Assembly: GCA_014843695.1 (NCBI GenBank)
Contig: CM026387.1
Coordinates: 82,951,592 to 83,015,591 of the forward strand
Origin: Archivesica marissinica
Lineage: Eukaryota; Mollusca; Bivalvia; Venerida; Vesicomyidae
Direction: 5' to 3'
DNA: 64,000 nucleotides
Shown here in pieces: positions 36,885 through 47,969 of this stretch (positions are counted from its first letter, which is position 1; each line of letters begins with the position of its first letter). The notes under the pieces were generated by a model. It was not told the DNA's origin and ran no database searches. It worked only from the letters and a program-made list of their open reading frames with translations. Made by a program: the position numbers and the translations under genes.

Positions 36885-37003
36885 TGAACTATATCCAGAC
36901 AATCACTCGGGACGCTGGATAGCGCCGATAGTTAGTCAATGCCTACCCGCCGATGAAACTTCGCGAGAGTTACAGAACATCGCTCAGACTAACATCACAA
37001 ACG
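36885..37003 (+). CDS. aGPCR exon: HRM part 2 and start of GAIN subdomain A
   Basis: Acceptor 'tcgttgcag' at 36884 and donor GTAAGG at 37004; 119 bp, phase 2-1. Its first base completes the Cys codon. It reads ELYPDNHSGRWIAP, then SQCLP, closing the HRM disulphides. A helical segment with NIAQTNITN begins the GAIN domain. Confidence 0.9.
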
Positions 37004-37539
37004 GTAAGGGAACCTTCCTACCGTTGAACCCATATTATTTGATCTAGTCTATATTAGTTTATATTTAACCTGCTATATCTTAGTCATTAGAAGTTTTTTG
37101 AAATAATTTGAACCTGGTAATGAAATTAAGGAGATCCCTTATATACACTCCACAAACAGGCGATTGCATATATATTTACTCCCCAATGCAACTCATATTT
37201 GCATGTACATGCATGCACGCTGTTAAATCGTACAATAGTAAACTCGACCATCGGCCTCATCATACGACGCAGTACCCTTGGCCGTTATACGCGGCGAGTT
37301 TCGATTTTAATGAATGACCCGGATTCACTGTGGTCAAATAACAACACAATTTAAAGCAAAAGACTTTTTTTAAAAATTCTAAAGCATTATCGATTAACCA
37401 ATATTAGAGAATAACATACGGCGCAAGTCATCGTGTGAATACTTTCGACACCCGTAGTGCATTTCAACCTACAGCGATGCACAGCAAAGTGATTTGATGC
37501 CAACAACCGTAGCCACTCTGCCACGGAAGCACCTGCAGT

Positions 37540-37775
37540 GGAAGTCGTGATAGCGCAGTGGATGCGTTCGCTTCAGGTGCGGAATGTCCGGAGTTCGAGC
37601 CCCACTGGAGCCGTTACGATTGTGCCCTTAGGCAAGGCATTTAAATTCCACATTGCCTCTTCGCTCTCCCTCATGGCGATGGATTCCATCAGGAATGAGG
37701 TTCCGAGAGTGATTTATATAAGTTGAAATAACTTGTTTCGCAATCGAGCTAAATTAAATTTGTATAAACTAAGCA
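37540..37775 (+). repeat. tRNA-derived SINE, plus strand (family C)
   Basis: Head 'gtcgtgatagcgcagtggatg' with B-box 'gagttcgagccccactgg', body 'aggcatttaaattcca' and 'ctcatggcgatggattccat', tail 'cgcaatcgagctaaa'. Related copies: 49255-49470 and 51425-51660 (minus), 59245-59370, 12715-12767 and 33265-33330 (fragments). Confidence 0.8.
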
Positions 37776-37811
37776 TCTGCAGTATTTATATTGCATCCAT
37801 TACTTTTTCAG

Positions 37812-38043
37812 ATAATGTTGAAGCTGTCTCAACAAGTTTAAATAACTTAACGTCACAATGGCAGACGTTTGAAAGTGTCGACGTCGATTGGTCGGTTGAA
37901 GCCATTACCGCTAGTCTGAAGACGAATATTTCGACAACGTCACACACTGTAATCGGCAACACATTTGACATTATCAACCAGTTACTATTTATTGAAGAAA
38001 ATGTTCTAATACAATCGGAAAACAAATTTAACTCTTCAAACAG
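37812..38043 (+). CDS. aGPCR exon: GAIN subdomain A helices
   Basis: Acceptor 'ctttttcag' at 37811 and donor GTAATT at 38044; 232 bp, phase 1-2. It encodes helical, Asn-rich sequence (AVSTSLNNLTSQW, then FDIINQLLFIEENVL) typical of the alpha-helical part of a GAIN domain, with several N-glycosylation motifs. The donor context 'tcaaacag|gta' recurs in the intron. Confidence 0.88.
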
Positions 38044-38082
38044 GTAATTCAGTCATTTGCACTGGTAATTCAGTCATCAACA

Positions 38083-38240
38083 AACAGGTAGACGTGTTCT
38101 TTGCACCATCCATTTATTGACAATGTGAATTCCATATGAACAAGGTAAATTCTCAACAAACAGGTAGACGTGTTCTTTGCACCATCCATTTATTGACAAT
38201 GTGAATTCCATATGAACAAGGCAAACCCTAAACAAACAGG
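38083..38240. repeat. Two 76-bp tandem copies carrying a donor-like site
   Basis: Copies start at about 38087 and 38163. Each begins right after 'caacaaacag', so 'caaacag|gtagac' imitates the true donor 'caaacag|gtaatt' of the preceding exon. Both contain 'gacgtgttctttgcaccatc'. Confidence 0.8.
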
Positions 38241-38448
38241 GAAATGTGTATTGCTTGCTGAAAACATAAGTGTCAGGCATTCATACATCCTTTTCCAGCA
38301 ACAGAGTTATACCTTTATTATTGCTAGACCTAACAGTATCATTGTCCGCTTTTTGTATGAAACTGCATATGTCTGCTTTTAACTATAGCTTTGTTGATCC
38401 TTTACATTCTTTAACTTGCACATAACAGTTTAGATTAACTCACTGTTC

Positions 38449-39225
38449 CAGACTGCGCCTGCCAATCCTAATCATGCTGTGCTGTTGTTTCCCTCCGTGA
38501 CATGTTGACGTTACTGATCATTGATATTACAATATTGTTCCCTCCGTGACGTGATGCTTAACTGCTCATTTGTATTACAATATTGTTCCCTCCGTGACGT
38601 GATACTTAAATGATCATTGATATTACAATATTGTTCCCTCCGTGACGTGATACTTAACTGATATCATTGATATTACAACATTGTTCCCTCCGTGACATGT
38701 TGGCGTTACTGGTCATTGATATTACAATATTGTTTCCCTCCGTGACATGTTGACGTTACTGATCATTGATTTTACAATATTGTTCCCTCCATGACATGTT
38801 GACGTTACTGATCATTGACATTACAATATCGTTTCCCTCCGTGACATGTTGACGTTACTGATCATTGATATTACAATATTGTTTCCCTCCGTGACATGTT
38901 GACGTTACTGATCATTGAGATTACAATAGTGTTCCCTCCGTGACGTGTATGCTTAACTGATCTTGGTTTTACAGTATTGTTTCCCTCCGTGATTTTTTGA
39001 CGTTACTGATCATTGATATTACAATAGTGTTCCCTCCGTGACGTGTATACTTAACTGATCATTGGTTTTACAATATTATTTCCCTCCGTGACATGTTGAC
39101 GTTACTGATCATTGATTTACAATATTGTTCCCTCCGTGACATGTTGGCGTAACAGATCATTGATTTTACAATATTGTTCCCTCCGTGATATTTTGACGTT
39201 ACTGATTATTGATATTACAGTTTAA
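38449..39225. repeat. Minisatellite, ~49-63-bp unit
   Basis: About 14 copies of a unit with 'ccctccgtgacatgttgac', 'gttactgatcattga' and 'tattacaatattg'. Intronic. Confidence 0.9.
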
Positions 39226-39601
39226 CAGAGCATAATCTGCCTTACTTCAGTATGCGCCCGACACTTACCATTTAGTGTAGCAAAGTTATTCATTTAAGAA
39301 AACATAGTCTTCTATATGACATGTTTACTGACACATCATATTCCTTAACATTTGCGAGTATTCAAAATATCCGCTTACGTAATGCATATTAAATGAAATA
39401 CAGAATACGTAAACGGAATCATGACATAATATGTAACTGGAATACATAATACGTAAGCGGAATACGTAATGCATAAAATGAGTACAGAATACATTTACGG
39501 ATTCCGTTTACTTTCGTTTAAATATTCTAGTTTCGCATTACTTACTACGTTTGAGCTAGAAAGGTTCACTTTAATATTATTGTATTTACTTCTATATTCA
39601 G

Positions 39602-39773
39602 ACTGGTCACAGCTGTGGAGACCATGCTTGATCGTATCAACGTGACGAACGGTGACTATAAAGTAGTGAAAGACAACATAGCCGGTTTCGTTGTCGGGGT
39701 TAATGGCAGTGACTTTGATGGACTCAGCATGTCGTACATAGGTGCAGGAAACAAATCACTCACAAATTCACCG
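39602..39773 (+). CDS. aGPCR exon: GAIN domain, middle
   Basis: Acceptor 'tatattcag' at 39601 and donor GTTAGT at 39774; 172 bp, phase 2-0. It encodes RLVTAVETMLDRI, then DNIAGFVVGVNG with strands of the GAIN beta-sandwich and further N-glycosylation motifs. Confidence 0.88.
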
Positions 39774-39837
39774 GTTAGTAATCGAAAACCAGTAAAATAC
39801 ATGTATATTTGTGGTTAGAATGTGTTTATTTTATTTT

Positions 39838-40185
39838 ATTTTATTAGCTCAGGTGAGCTATTGTTACAGCAATGTGGCTTTCCGCCCGTCGTCCACATTG
39901 TCAAACGTCTCTCCTCAGTAACCATTGTGTCTATATCCATCATTTATGGTTATGGTATTTGGGTATGTGGGGAATTGCATAACTGTTAAAATTACGTCAT
40001 TAAGTAATCCAAGATGGCCACTGTCTAAAAATAGCACACATTTTTTATAATATCTTGTACCTCCAGTCAGATTTTGACAACTCTTAGTAGGAATGATTAA
40101 TGTACAGTGATCGTTTAATGTTGTTAAAATGGTGACCACAGGATAAAAAAATATGCATGTTAAAAAATAAAATGCGGTCAAATAC
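39838..40185. repeat. Dispersed repeat starting AGCTCAGGTGAGCTATTG
   Basis: The start motif, followed by 'cgcccgtcgtcca' and AT-rich sequence, is one I associate with high-copy elements of mollusc genomes. It lies in the GAIN intron. The class is not certain. Confidence 0.5.
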
Positions 40186-40389
40186 GTGTTATTGTTTAGA
40201 TTTACTGTCAGTTGTCATGTCACACTTGAATTTACATTACAGCTATGCTAATACAATACATAAATGATATACACGTATGCATACATATTACTAATATGCG
40301 TGATAATCCTACCTCAAAATACCACAAAAACACAAACAAGTCACCAAAGCACAATCTACACGACGTCCCTAGTACCGTTTAAGCAAAAG

Positions 40390-40625
40390 GGCCTTCATGG
40401 CCGAGTGGGTAAGGTCGTTGACAAATCAGTTACCCACCACTGGGTTTGTAGAATGCTTCCATGTACGGAAGCTATCAAACTGGCTTGTGGAAGGTCTGTG
40501 GGTCTACCAATGTGCCCGTCCGTGCCTGAACTACTGCTCGAATGGGTACCCGGGGTCTTCCTCCATCATCAGTAGTTGTAGAGTCGATCTAAACCTAGTC
40601 ATTGTTTCGCTTACTATCATTGTGG
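40390..40625 (+). repeat. tRNA-Ser/Leu-like SINE
   Basis: 'catggccgagtgggtaagg' has the A-box and long D-arm look of tRNA-Ser or tRNA-Leu. It is followed by 'cggaagctatcaaactggc' and a body ending near a TA repeat (40630-40656). SINE copy. Confidence 0.6.
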
Positions 40626-40726
40626 CTATATACACATATATATATATATATATATGATTGTTACATATCAGTGTAGCAAATGAATGCAATAAGTTAACAG
40701 TTTTAAATGTTGTGTCTTCTGTATAG

Positions 40727-40876
40727 ATATCATACGATGAGGGCGAGACGATCACGGGCGATGGGCAGTCTGGGATTGTATTGCCCAGTTCATTGCTAGC
40801 TACTATACCAGACTCACAAAGAAACGATGTGAACAGAATGTCTTTATCTGTGTTCAGGGACCCAAAGATATTCACG
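40727..40876 (+). CDS. aGPCR exon: GAIN subdomain B strands
   Basis: Acceptor 'ctgtatag' at 40726 and donor GTAATG at 40877; 150 bp, phase 0-0. It encodes SGIVLPSSLLATIP, then RMSLSVFRDPKIF. The V-x-LP-S-x-L and following strand are typical of GAIN subdomain B. Confidence 0.9.
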
Positions 40877-41201
40877 GTAATGTGTTTGTTTTGTTTATTT
40901 GTCACGACGCAATTGATTGGACTACAATATGTATGTTATGCATAGTATTACGTATAATGCGGATATTATAAGTATGCATATATGGCATCAATACAGTGTC
41001 GCAAACTATTCTCGTTCTCGTATATTAATATATGTAAAATATGTGTTGCTTAGGGTCTTACCGGGGTCTACCATATCACATACTCGCTGGTGTTAAATAT
41101 CTATATAGTATAGAGACATTTTATGTGTTCTATATCATCAAATTGAGATACACGCAACTCACTCTCCTGGAGGTAGTGTAATGTGTTCTCTTAGTATGAT
41201 G

Positions 41202-41262
41202 ATCGTCGCTACCGGTTGTCCATATGAGCGACGCCTCCTGAAGAGATCAGTCATTTTAGATT
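41202..41262 (-). repeat. SINE family A fragment
   Basis: 'atcgtcgctaccggttg' and 'catatgagcgacgcctcctg' match the family A body at 26013 and 22195. Confidence 0.65.
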
Positions 41263-41269
41263 CTTGACA

Positions 41270-41960
41270 AAGTTTTCTATACTATATTTAATGTATAACA
41301 CAAACACATGAGCCAAAGGTGTCTATACTACATTTAATGTATATTACAATTACTCTTAGCACACACACATATGAGGCCACGTTTTCTATACTACATTTAG
41401 TATATAACACAAGCAAATGGGGCCACGTTTTTCTATACTACATTTAGTTTATAGCACAAGCAAATGTGGCCAAGTTTTCTATACTACATTTAGTATATAA
41501 CACAAACAAATGAGACCTGGTTTTCTATACTACATTTAGTATATAGCACAAGCAAATGAGGCCAAGTTTTCTATACTACAATTAGTTTATAGCACAAGCA
41601 AATGTGGCCAAGTTTTCTATACTACATTTAGTATATAGCACAAACAAATGAGACCTGGTTTTCTATACTACATTTAGTTTATAGCACAAGCAAATGTGGC
41701 CAAGTTTTCTATACTACATTTAGTATATAGCACACACAAATGAGACCTGGTTTTCTATACTACATTTAGTTTATAGCACAAGCAAATGAGGCCAAGTTTT
41801 CTATACTACATTTAGTATATAGCACAAACAAATGAGACCTGGTTTTCTATACTACATTTAATGTATAACACCAACACATGAGGCCACGTTTTCTGTACTA
41901 CATTTAATGAATTCAATATGCTATCCATATAATTGATTTATCATTTACTGTGTTCTATAC
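41270..41960. repeat. 46-bp minisatellite copying the acceptor and start of the next exon
   Basis: About 13 copies of a unit reading 'ttctatactacatttag', then 'tatatagcacaagcaaatga', then 'ggccaag'. The true junction reads 'ttctatactacacttag|actattgcacaaaccaatga|gttcaag', so each unit holds the intron end, the AG and about 27 bases of exon. The units nearest the exon (41855-41960) are the most decayed. See Findings. Confidence 0.88.
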
Positions 41961-41969
41961 TACACTTAG

Positions 41970-42131
41970 ACTATTGCACAAACCAATGAGTTCAAGTCAT
42001 TACCCGTAGAAGGAGGTGATGCTGTACCGGCGGAGAGAAAGATTAATAGTAACGTTATTGCCGCCAGTGTACCGACACTGGATATAAAGGATCTTAATGA
42101 CCCAGTCGTTGTCACGCTACAACATTTTAAT
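41970..42131 (+). CDS. aGPCR exon: GAIN subdomain B, before GPS
   Basis: Acceptor 'tacacttag' at 41969 and donor GTAAGT at 42132; 162 bp, phase 0-0. It encodes NSNVIAASVPTL and DLNDPVVVTLQHFN, the last GAIN strands before the GPS. Its first nine codons are echoed in the 46-bp array to its left. Confidence 0.9.
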
Positions 42132-42254
42132 GTAAGTAATCTTTGTCTAGAGACAACCGTTTTGGTATTTTTTCCGATTTTTTATCTGATTATACCACTA
42201 AGCAGTAATATTAAAGGCATGTGTAAAATATTTATGTTTAGGTTCAAGACAGGT

Positions 42255-43875
42255 CGTGATATTTCACGGTTAAAACTTCACCGTTCACACTTCACAGTTC
42301 AGAGTTCATGCTTCGCGATATACACGTCACACTTCACAGTCCATGTCTTACAGTTCATACTTCATAGTTCACACTTCATAGTTCATACTTCACAGTTCAT
42401 GCCTCACAGTTCATACTTCATAGTTCATACTTAACAGTTAATGCCTCATAGTTCATACTTCATAGTTCATACTTCACAGTTCATGCCTCACAGTTCATAC
42501 TTCATAGTTCACACATTACAGTTCATACTTCACAGTTCATGCCTCACAGTTCACATTTCATAGTTCATACTTCACAGTTCATGCCTCACAGTTCATACCT
42601 CACAGTTCACACTTCATAGTTCATACTTCACAGTTCATGCCTCACAATTCATACTTCACAGTTCACACTTCACAGTTCATAGTTCATACGTCACAGTTCA
42701 CACTTCATAGTTCATACTTCACAGTTCATGCCTCATAGTTCATACTTCACAGCTCATAGTTCATACCTCACAGTTCATGCCTCATAGTCATACCTCACAG
42801 TTCATGCCTCACAGTTCTTACTTAACAACTCATAGTTCATACTTCACAGTTCATGCCTCATAGTTCATACTTCACAGTTCATGCCTCACAGTTCATACCT
42901 CACAGCTCATAGTCCATACTTCACAGTTCATACTTCACAATTCACAGTTCATGCCTCACATGTCATACTTCATAGTTCATACTTCACAGTTCACACTTCA
43001 CAGTTCATACTAAACAGTTCACTTCACAGTTCAACTATGAATGTTGAAGTATGAACTATGAAGTGTGAACTGTGAAGTATGACCTATGTTCACACTTCAC
43101 AATTCATGCCTCACAGTTCACACTTCATAATTCACACTTCACATTTCATAATTCATAGTTCATACGTCACAGTTCACACTTCAAAGTTCATACTTCACAG
43201 TTCATGCCTCATAGTTCATACTTCACAGCTCATAGTTCATACCTCACAGTTCATGCCTCATAGTCCATACTTCACAGTTCATGCCTCACAGTTCTTACTT
43301 AACAACTCATAGTTCATACTTCACAGTTCATGCCTCATAGTTCATACTTCACAGTTCATGCCTCACAGTTCATACCTCACAGCTCATAGTCCATGCTTCA
43401 CAGTTCACACTTCACAATTCACAGTTCATGCCTCACATTTCATACTTCATAGTTCATACTTCACAGTTCACACTTCACAGTTCATACTAAACAGTTCACT
43501 TCACAGTTCAACTATGAATGTTGAAGTATGAACTATGAAGTGTGAACTGTGAAGTATGACCTATGTTCACACTTCACAATTCATGCCTCACAGTTCACAC
43601 TTCACAGTTCACACTTCACATGTCATGCCTCACAGTTCATACTTCACAGTTCATACTTCACAGTTCGTGTGTCACATTTCACACCTCACAGTTCATGCGT
43701 CACAGTATACACATCATAGTTAACACTTCAAACTTCATGCTGCATAGTTCACACTTCACAGTTCTAACTACATAGTTCATGCTTCATAGTTCATACTTCA
43801 CAGTTCATACTAAGCAGTTCACTTCACAGTTCAACTATGAACTGTGAAATATGAACTGTATCTATGAATTGTGAA
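42255..43875. repeat. 14-bp minisatellite with inverted patches and a ~480-bp higher-order duplication
   Basis: The unit is a variant of cacagttcatgcct or cttcatagttcata. At about 43025-43085, 43505-43565 and 43835-43880 the array switches to the reverse complement ('tatgaactatgaagtgtg'), making snapback hairpins. Segment 42715-43095 reappears at 43195-43570, so a block of about 478 bp was duplicated. Open frames such as 42162-42434 are artefacts. Confidence 0.92.
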
Positions 43876-44148
43876 GTATGAAATGTCACCAACCGGTCTT
43901 TAGGACACAATCCATTTGCTTCAACATTTTATTAACAATTCGTGTGCAAACAATGCCATGATTCACCATAAATTGGGTTAGCGAATATGGCCCGTAAAAA
44001 CCAATGCCATGAATCATGTCAAACATAATTATACATGTTTGTTTTGTATTGTCCATTGAATTATTATAAAATATGATTAAACAAATATTGAAGTATGTTT
44101 CAGTAGCTAAATTGTAATGAATTGTGACTTCTTTCCTGTCACGTCTAG

Positions 44149-44286
44149 AGAGGAGAGAATGTATCGTGTGTGTACTGGGACAGTGTCGGCTTACGTTGGT
44201 CCGTTGGTGGATGTTCCGTCAACCTAACCACTGACCACTATACTGTGTGTCACTGTGACCATCTTACAAACTTTGCCCTTCTAATG
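44149..44286 (+). CDS. aGPCR exon: GPS motif and tethered agonist
   Basis: Acceptor 'cacgtctag' at 44148 and donor GTAAGT at 44287; 138 bp, phase 0-0, 46 residues. It reads SCVYWD, W, GGC, then TVCHCDHLTNFALLM. This is a complete GPS: four Cys, two Trp and the H-L/T cleavage triad (HLT), so autoproteolysis is expected. The exon ends right after TNFALLM, the tethered (Stachel) agonist core. The gene therefore encodes a cleavable receptor with an N-terminal fragment of lectin, sushi and HRM modules. Confidence 0.95.
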
Positions 44287-44590
44287 GTAAGTTAACATGA
44301 CAAGTATGAAGTATAATGCTCATTAAAAGTATCAAAGTAAATGTTGACTCACGTGACTAGAAATGTGTGAAGAATAGTGCACGCAACAAGTAACAAGGTA
44401 AATGTTAGCTAACGTGACTAGAAATTTGTGAAGAATAGTGCACGCAACAAGTAACAAGGTAAATGTTAACTCACGTGACTAGAAATGTATGAAGAATAGT
44501 GCACGCAACAAGTAACAAGGTAAATGTTAGCTCACATGACTAGACATTTGTGAAGAATAGTGCCTCAACAAGTAACAGGCATCAATATAA
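44287..44590. repeat. ~60-bp tandem array starting at the GPS exon donor
   Basis: Full units begin 'gtaaatgtta' at about 44336, 44397, 44458 and 44519, preceded by 'aacaag', and contain 'cacgtgactagaaat' and 'gaagaatagtgcacgc'. The true donor 'gtaagttaacatgac' at 44287 begins a shorter, diverged first unit. Decaying copies run on to about 44740. Confidence 0.8.
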
Positions 44591-44844
44591 GCTCATGTGA
44601 CAAGTGTCATGACACAGCTTACGTGAAAAGAAACAACGTAAGTGTTCATGGCAAGTATCAATATAAAGTCTAGAGACAAGATTCAAGATAAAGGATACGT
44701 GACAAATTTCAATGTACAGTTTGAAATGACCGTTTGCCAGCTTTCATAAAATTACGAATGCTAATCTTTAATGCAGCTACACATAGGTGCCATGTCTAAC
44801 AGGCAAAACACAATGTGTAGTAACGCCTCGACGGTCATTGTTAT

Positions 44845-47165
44845 ATAATAATAATAATATACCACATTTATATAGCGCCCTTTTCATAATAGGGTATGCG
44901 CTCAAAGGCTCTTTACAGTTGAACATATGACATATCACAGATATGGTAAAACATGAATAAGTAAGCGAAACATGACAATACAATACATGTATAAAAAGTA
45001 ATTAGAGATTGAAAAATATGGATCTTAAAACTAAAATTACTAAACTAAAGAACTAAAATTAAATAAAACCTACATAATTATTAATGAAACAAGTTATCGA
45101 AACATTAGAACATTAAAAATTATAAGAACTGAAAACTAATATAAGATGCCTAAGATAAGATATATAATTCCTAATATCTTTGATTTAAATAACCTTAAGA
45201 AATAAACAAAAATAAAAACATTTAAAAAATTATTATTAAATCTTTCATTAAAACAACATAACTTCATTTATGAATAATATTTTAAAAAAAGAAGGAACAC
45301 TATCAACATGTAATTTGGAAATCATTGATATTTAACATCCATACGCTTGTTTGAAAAAGTGTGTTTTCAAAGATCTTTTAAAGGAACACAACGATTTTGA
45401 GTCCCTGATTCCATTGGGAAGGGCGTTCCATAGTTTTGGTGCGGCTACTTCAAATCTTCTGTCACCATATGTCACTGACTTAATGTGTCTTGGGTCCTCC
45501 TCGACTAGTCTAAGGGAACCATTTTGCGATCTTAATGTTCTCTTAGGGTGGTACACTTTCAGCATGTTTTTAATGTAAACTGGGCCTTTGTCATTTAGTG
45601 CTTTATATGTTAGTGTTAGGATTTTGTATTTAATTCTGTAGTTGACGGGTAGCCAGTGGATATCTTCAAGAATAGGAGACACGTGGTCGAACCGGGACGT
45701 TTTTGATATCAGGCGGGCAGCTGTGTGTTGAACATTCTGTAATTTGGAAATCGTTGATTTTGATACACCATGAAGCAGCCCATTACAATAGTCCATTCTC
45801 GATGTCACAAGCGAATTTACTAGGGTTTTTGTTGCATGGGTTGTAAGGAATTTTCTGATATGACCAATCTTTCTGATCTGACCATAACTGGATCTGCACA
45901 CTGAATTTACATGTTGTTCCATGTTAAGTTGGGAGTCTAGCATAGCCCCAAGGTTTCTCACGCACTTTGATGGTTTTATAGCAGAGTCTCCAACAGTTAT
46001 TGTGATATTTTCGACTGATTGTTCTTTTTGTTTTGAGCAAAAAACAATAACTTCCGTCTTGTCTTCATTCAATTTGAGCATGTTTATGTGCATCCATTGA
46101 ACAATTTCGTTAAAACAATCTTCAACACGGCGTATGGTTTCTAACTGTGATTGATCATCCGTTGGTTCAAAGGATAAATATAGCTGCGAGTCATCCGTGT
46201 AAAAGTGATGTTTAAGACCACGTTTTTTGCATATGGAACCAACGGGCTTGGTATACATGGTGTAGAATTTAGGGCCTAACACCGAACCTTGAGGAACACT
46301 GACATGCATCTTGACTGGTTTGGACAACTTTCCATCAATACAAACTGTTTGGTATCTATCAGTGAGATAAGATTTTATCCACTGGAGTGGTTTGTCGGCA
46401 ATTCCAAAATGGTTTTCAAGACGATGCAGCAATGTGACATGGTCAATTGTGTCAAAGGCTGCTGACAAATCGAGCAGAACTAGAATAGAAGCATTGCTCT
46501 TATCTAGGGATTGAAGAATGTCGTTTTGCACTTTCACCAACGCGGTTTCTGTGGAGTGATATTTTCTGTATGCAGATTGGTGTTCCTCATGCAGACTGTT
46601 TGATGTTAAATGTTCTTCAATACGTGTGCTGACAACTTTTTCGGCAATTTTAGACACATATGGTAAATTTGACACTGGTCTATAGTTTTTTAGTACATTT
46701 TCATCGAGGGTTGGTTTTTTTAGCAGTGGTAAAAGCTCAACAATAACTGATTTCAAGAGCCAAGTTGGGAGTGGGTCTAGTTCACACGATTTGTTTGGTG
46801 AACCGTTTATAAGTTTTTTTTATCTCATCTTCCGAAGCTGGACTGAAATTGACTAGCCGGCTGGTATTTTCATTTGAATTTGTTTCGATAACCTGACTAG
46901 CTTCACTTGTAGTCAACTCATTTTGTAAAGATATTTTGTGTCTAATATCCTCCACCTTCGTGATGAAAAAATCACTAAATTCTTGAGCCAGTACTTGGGA
47001 AGTTTTGTCTGATGGCAGAGGGACCTTGCTTGGACCATCGAGTAGATGTTTTGTGACCTTGAATAAACTCTTTTGATCGCGTTCACATGATGAGACTTTT
47101 TCAGAAAAGTATTCGACTCTGGCATCTCGGAGAATTTTGTTCATATCGGCGCAATGGTTTCGGTA
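44845..47165 (-). mobile_element. CR1/L2-clade LINE (3' two-thirds), nearly open RT
   Basis: Minus strand. 47144-46790 is a linker region. A run of eight T (46814-46821 on the plus strand, poly-A in the gene) adds one base and breaks the frame. 46756-45332 is open for 474 codons: KNYRPVSNLPYVSKI, LVLLDLSAAFDTIDH, SVPQGSVLGP, catalytic FYTDDSQLY (46201-46190; YTDD instead of YADD), and a C-terminal helical part with DIHWLPVNYRIKYKI and AAPKLWNALP. 'VIVELLPLLKKPTLD' suggests a small deletion before RT block 1. The 3' end is at 44920-44847 with 'agggcgctatataaatg' and an ATT tail. The 5' end (endonuclease) is missing. Inserted antisense between the GPS and TM1 exons. Confidence 0.88.
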
Positions 47166-47364
47166 AATTTCGTGATCTATACAGAGTCTGGTGGTGCGCC
47201 ATTTTCGTTCAAGTTTACGCCTGGTGTGTTTGGCGTCGTGAAGTTGTTATGGCTCCATCGAGTATGTATGGTTACATGTATGATGGATGCGTACGTATCG
47301 GCCATCACGTCGACCGCTAGACCATCTTATCTAGTTCAGGATGTGGTGATACCGTAACCTAGTA

Positions 47365-47580
47365 GTGAATGTGTCCTACAGAGCGGGATATCGAATGTGT
47401 CAACATCGTCATATAGATAGAGCCGCCAGCTATTAAATAAGTGTTACTCATTGCATATCAGCCTGGCTCCTGGCTTGCAAGGATAGGATTCGAGTAGTGC
47501 TGGTGTTATTAAATAGATGTCTAATACGTCAGAAATAGCTGGCCCTTTCAATAGGGATGGCACTATATTAAACAATCATA
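47365..47580 (+). repeat. SINE-like repeat (family D)
   Basis: 'agccgccagctattaaata', 'gcatatcagcctggct', 'aggataggattcgag' and 'gctggccctttcaataggg' recur in order at 52968-53115. A tRNA-like head is visible only in the second copy. Confidence 0.65.
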
Positions 47581-47647
47581 TTTTACTTATATTTGACTCA
47601 TTACATTAGACACTTGTTCTAGTTATGTTACTGTTTGTTTTCAATAG

Positions 47648-47766
47648 GATGTTTACGGATCAGTGGATAGCGCTGACGCACTGGCTCTTCAGATCATCTC
47701 CTATGTCGGATGTGGACTCTCATTGATCGGAGTTATCCTCACCTTGGTTACATATATCAAATTCAG
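47648..47766 (+). CDS. aGPCR exon: TM1
   Basis: Acceptor 'ttttcaatag' at 47647 and donor GTAATG at 47767; 119 bp, phase 0-2. It begins DVYGSVDSADALAL right after the tethered agonist and continues with TM1, IISYVGCGLSLIGVILTLV, ending TYIKF. Confidence 0.92.
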
Positions 47767-47969
47767 GTAATGTATATAATTCAGATGACGTCACGAACAT
47801 CTGGCTTATTGACCCACAAAATGGCGATGTATTGAATGTCACGTGGTATTTAGTTTCAATAATAATTGGTTTTATTGAATATACATAATCATAATCACAT
47901 ACATTTACGATTGTTTTCAACATAGAATAATAACGGTTACAAACAAACATTCGATACAATATTCGCATT

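Noticed and set aside
42162..43775. Plus-strand frames rich in HSSxFxVHTSQF
   Set aside because: Cyclic translations of the 14-bp 'cagttcat' minisatellite.
42255..43875. A CRISPR-like array
   Set aside because: Repeats are 14 bp without unique spacers of constant length, in a eukaryotic intron. The same holds for the 38-bp and 40-bp arrays at 57885-64000.
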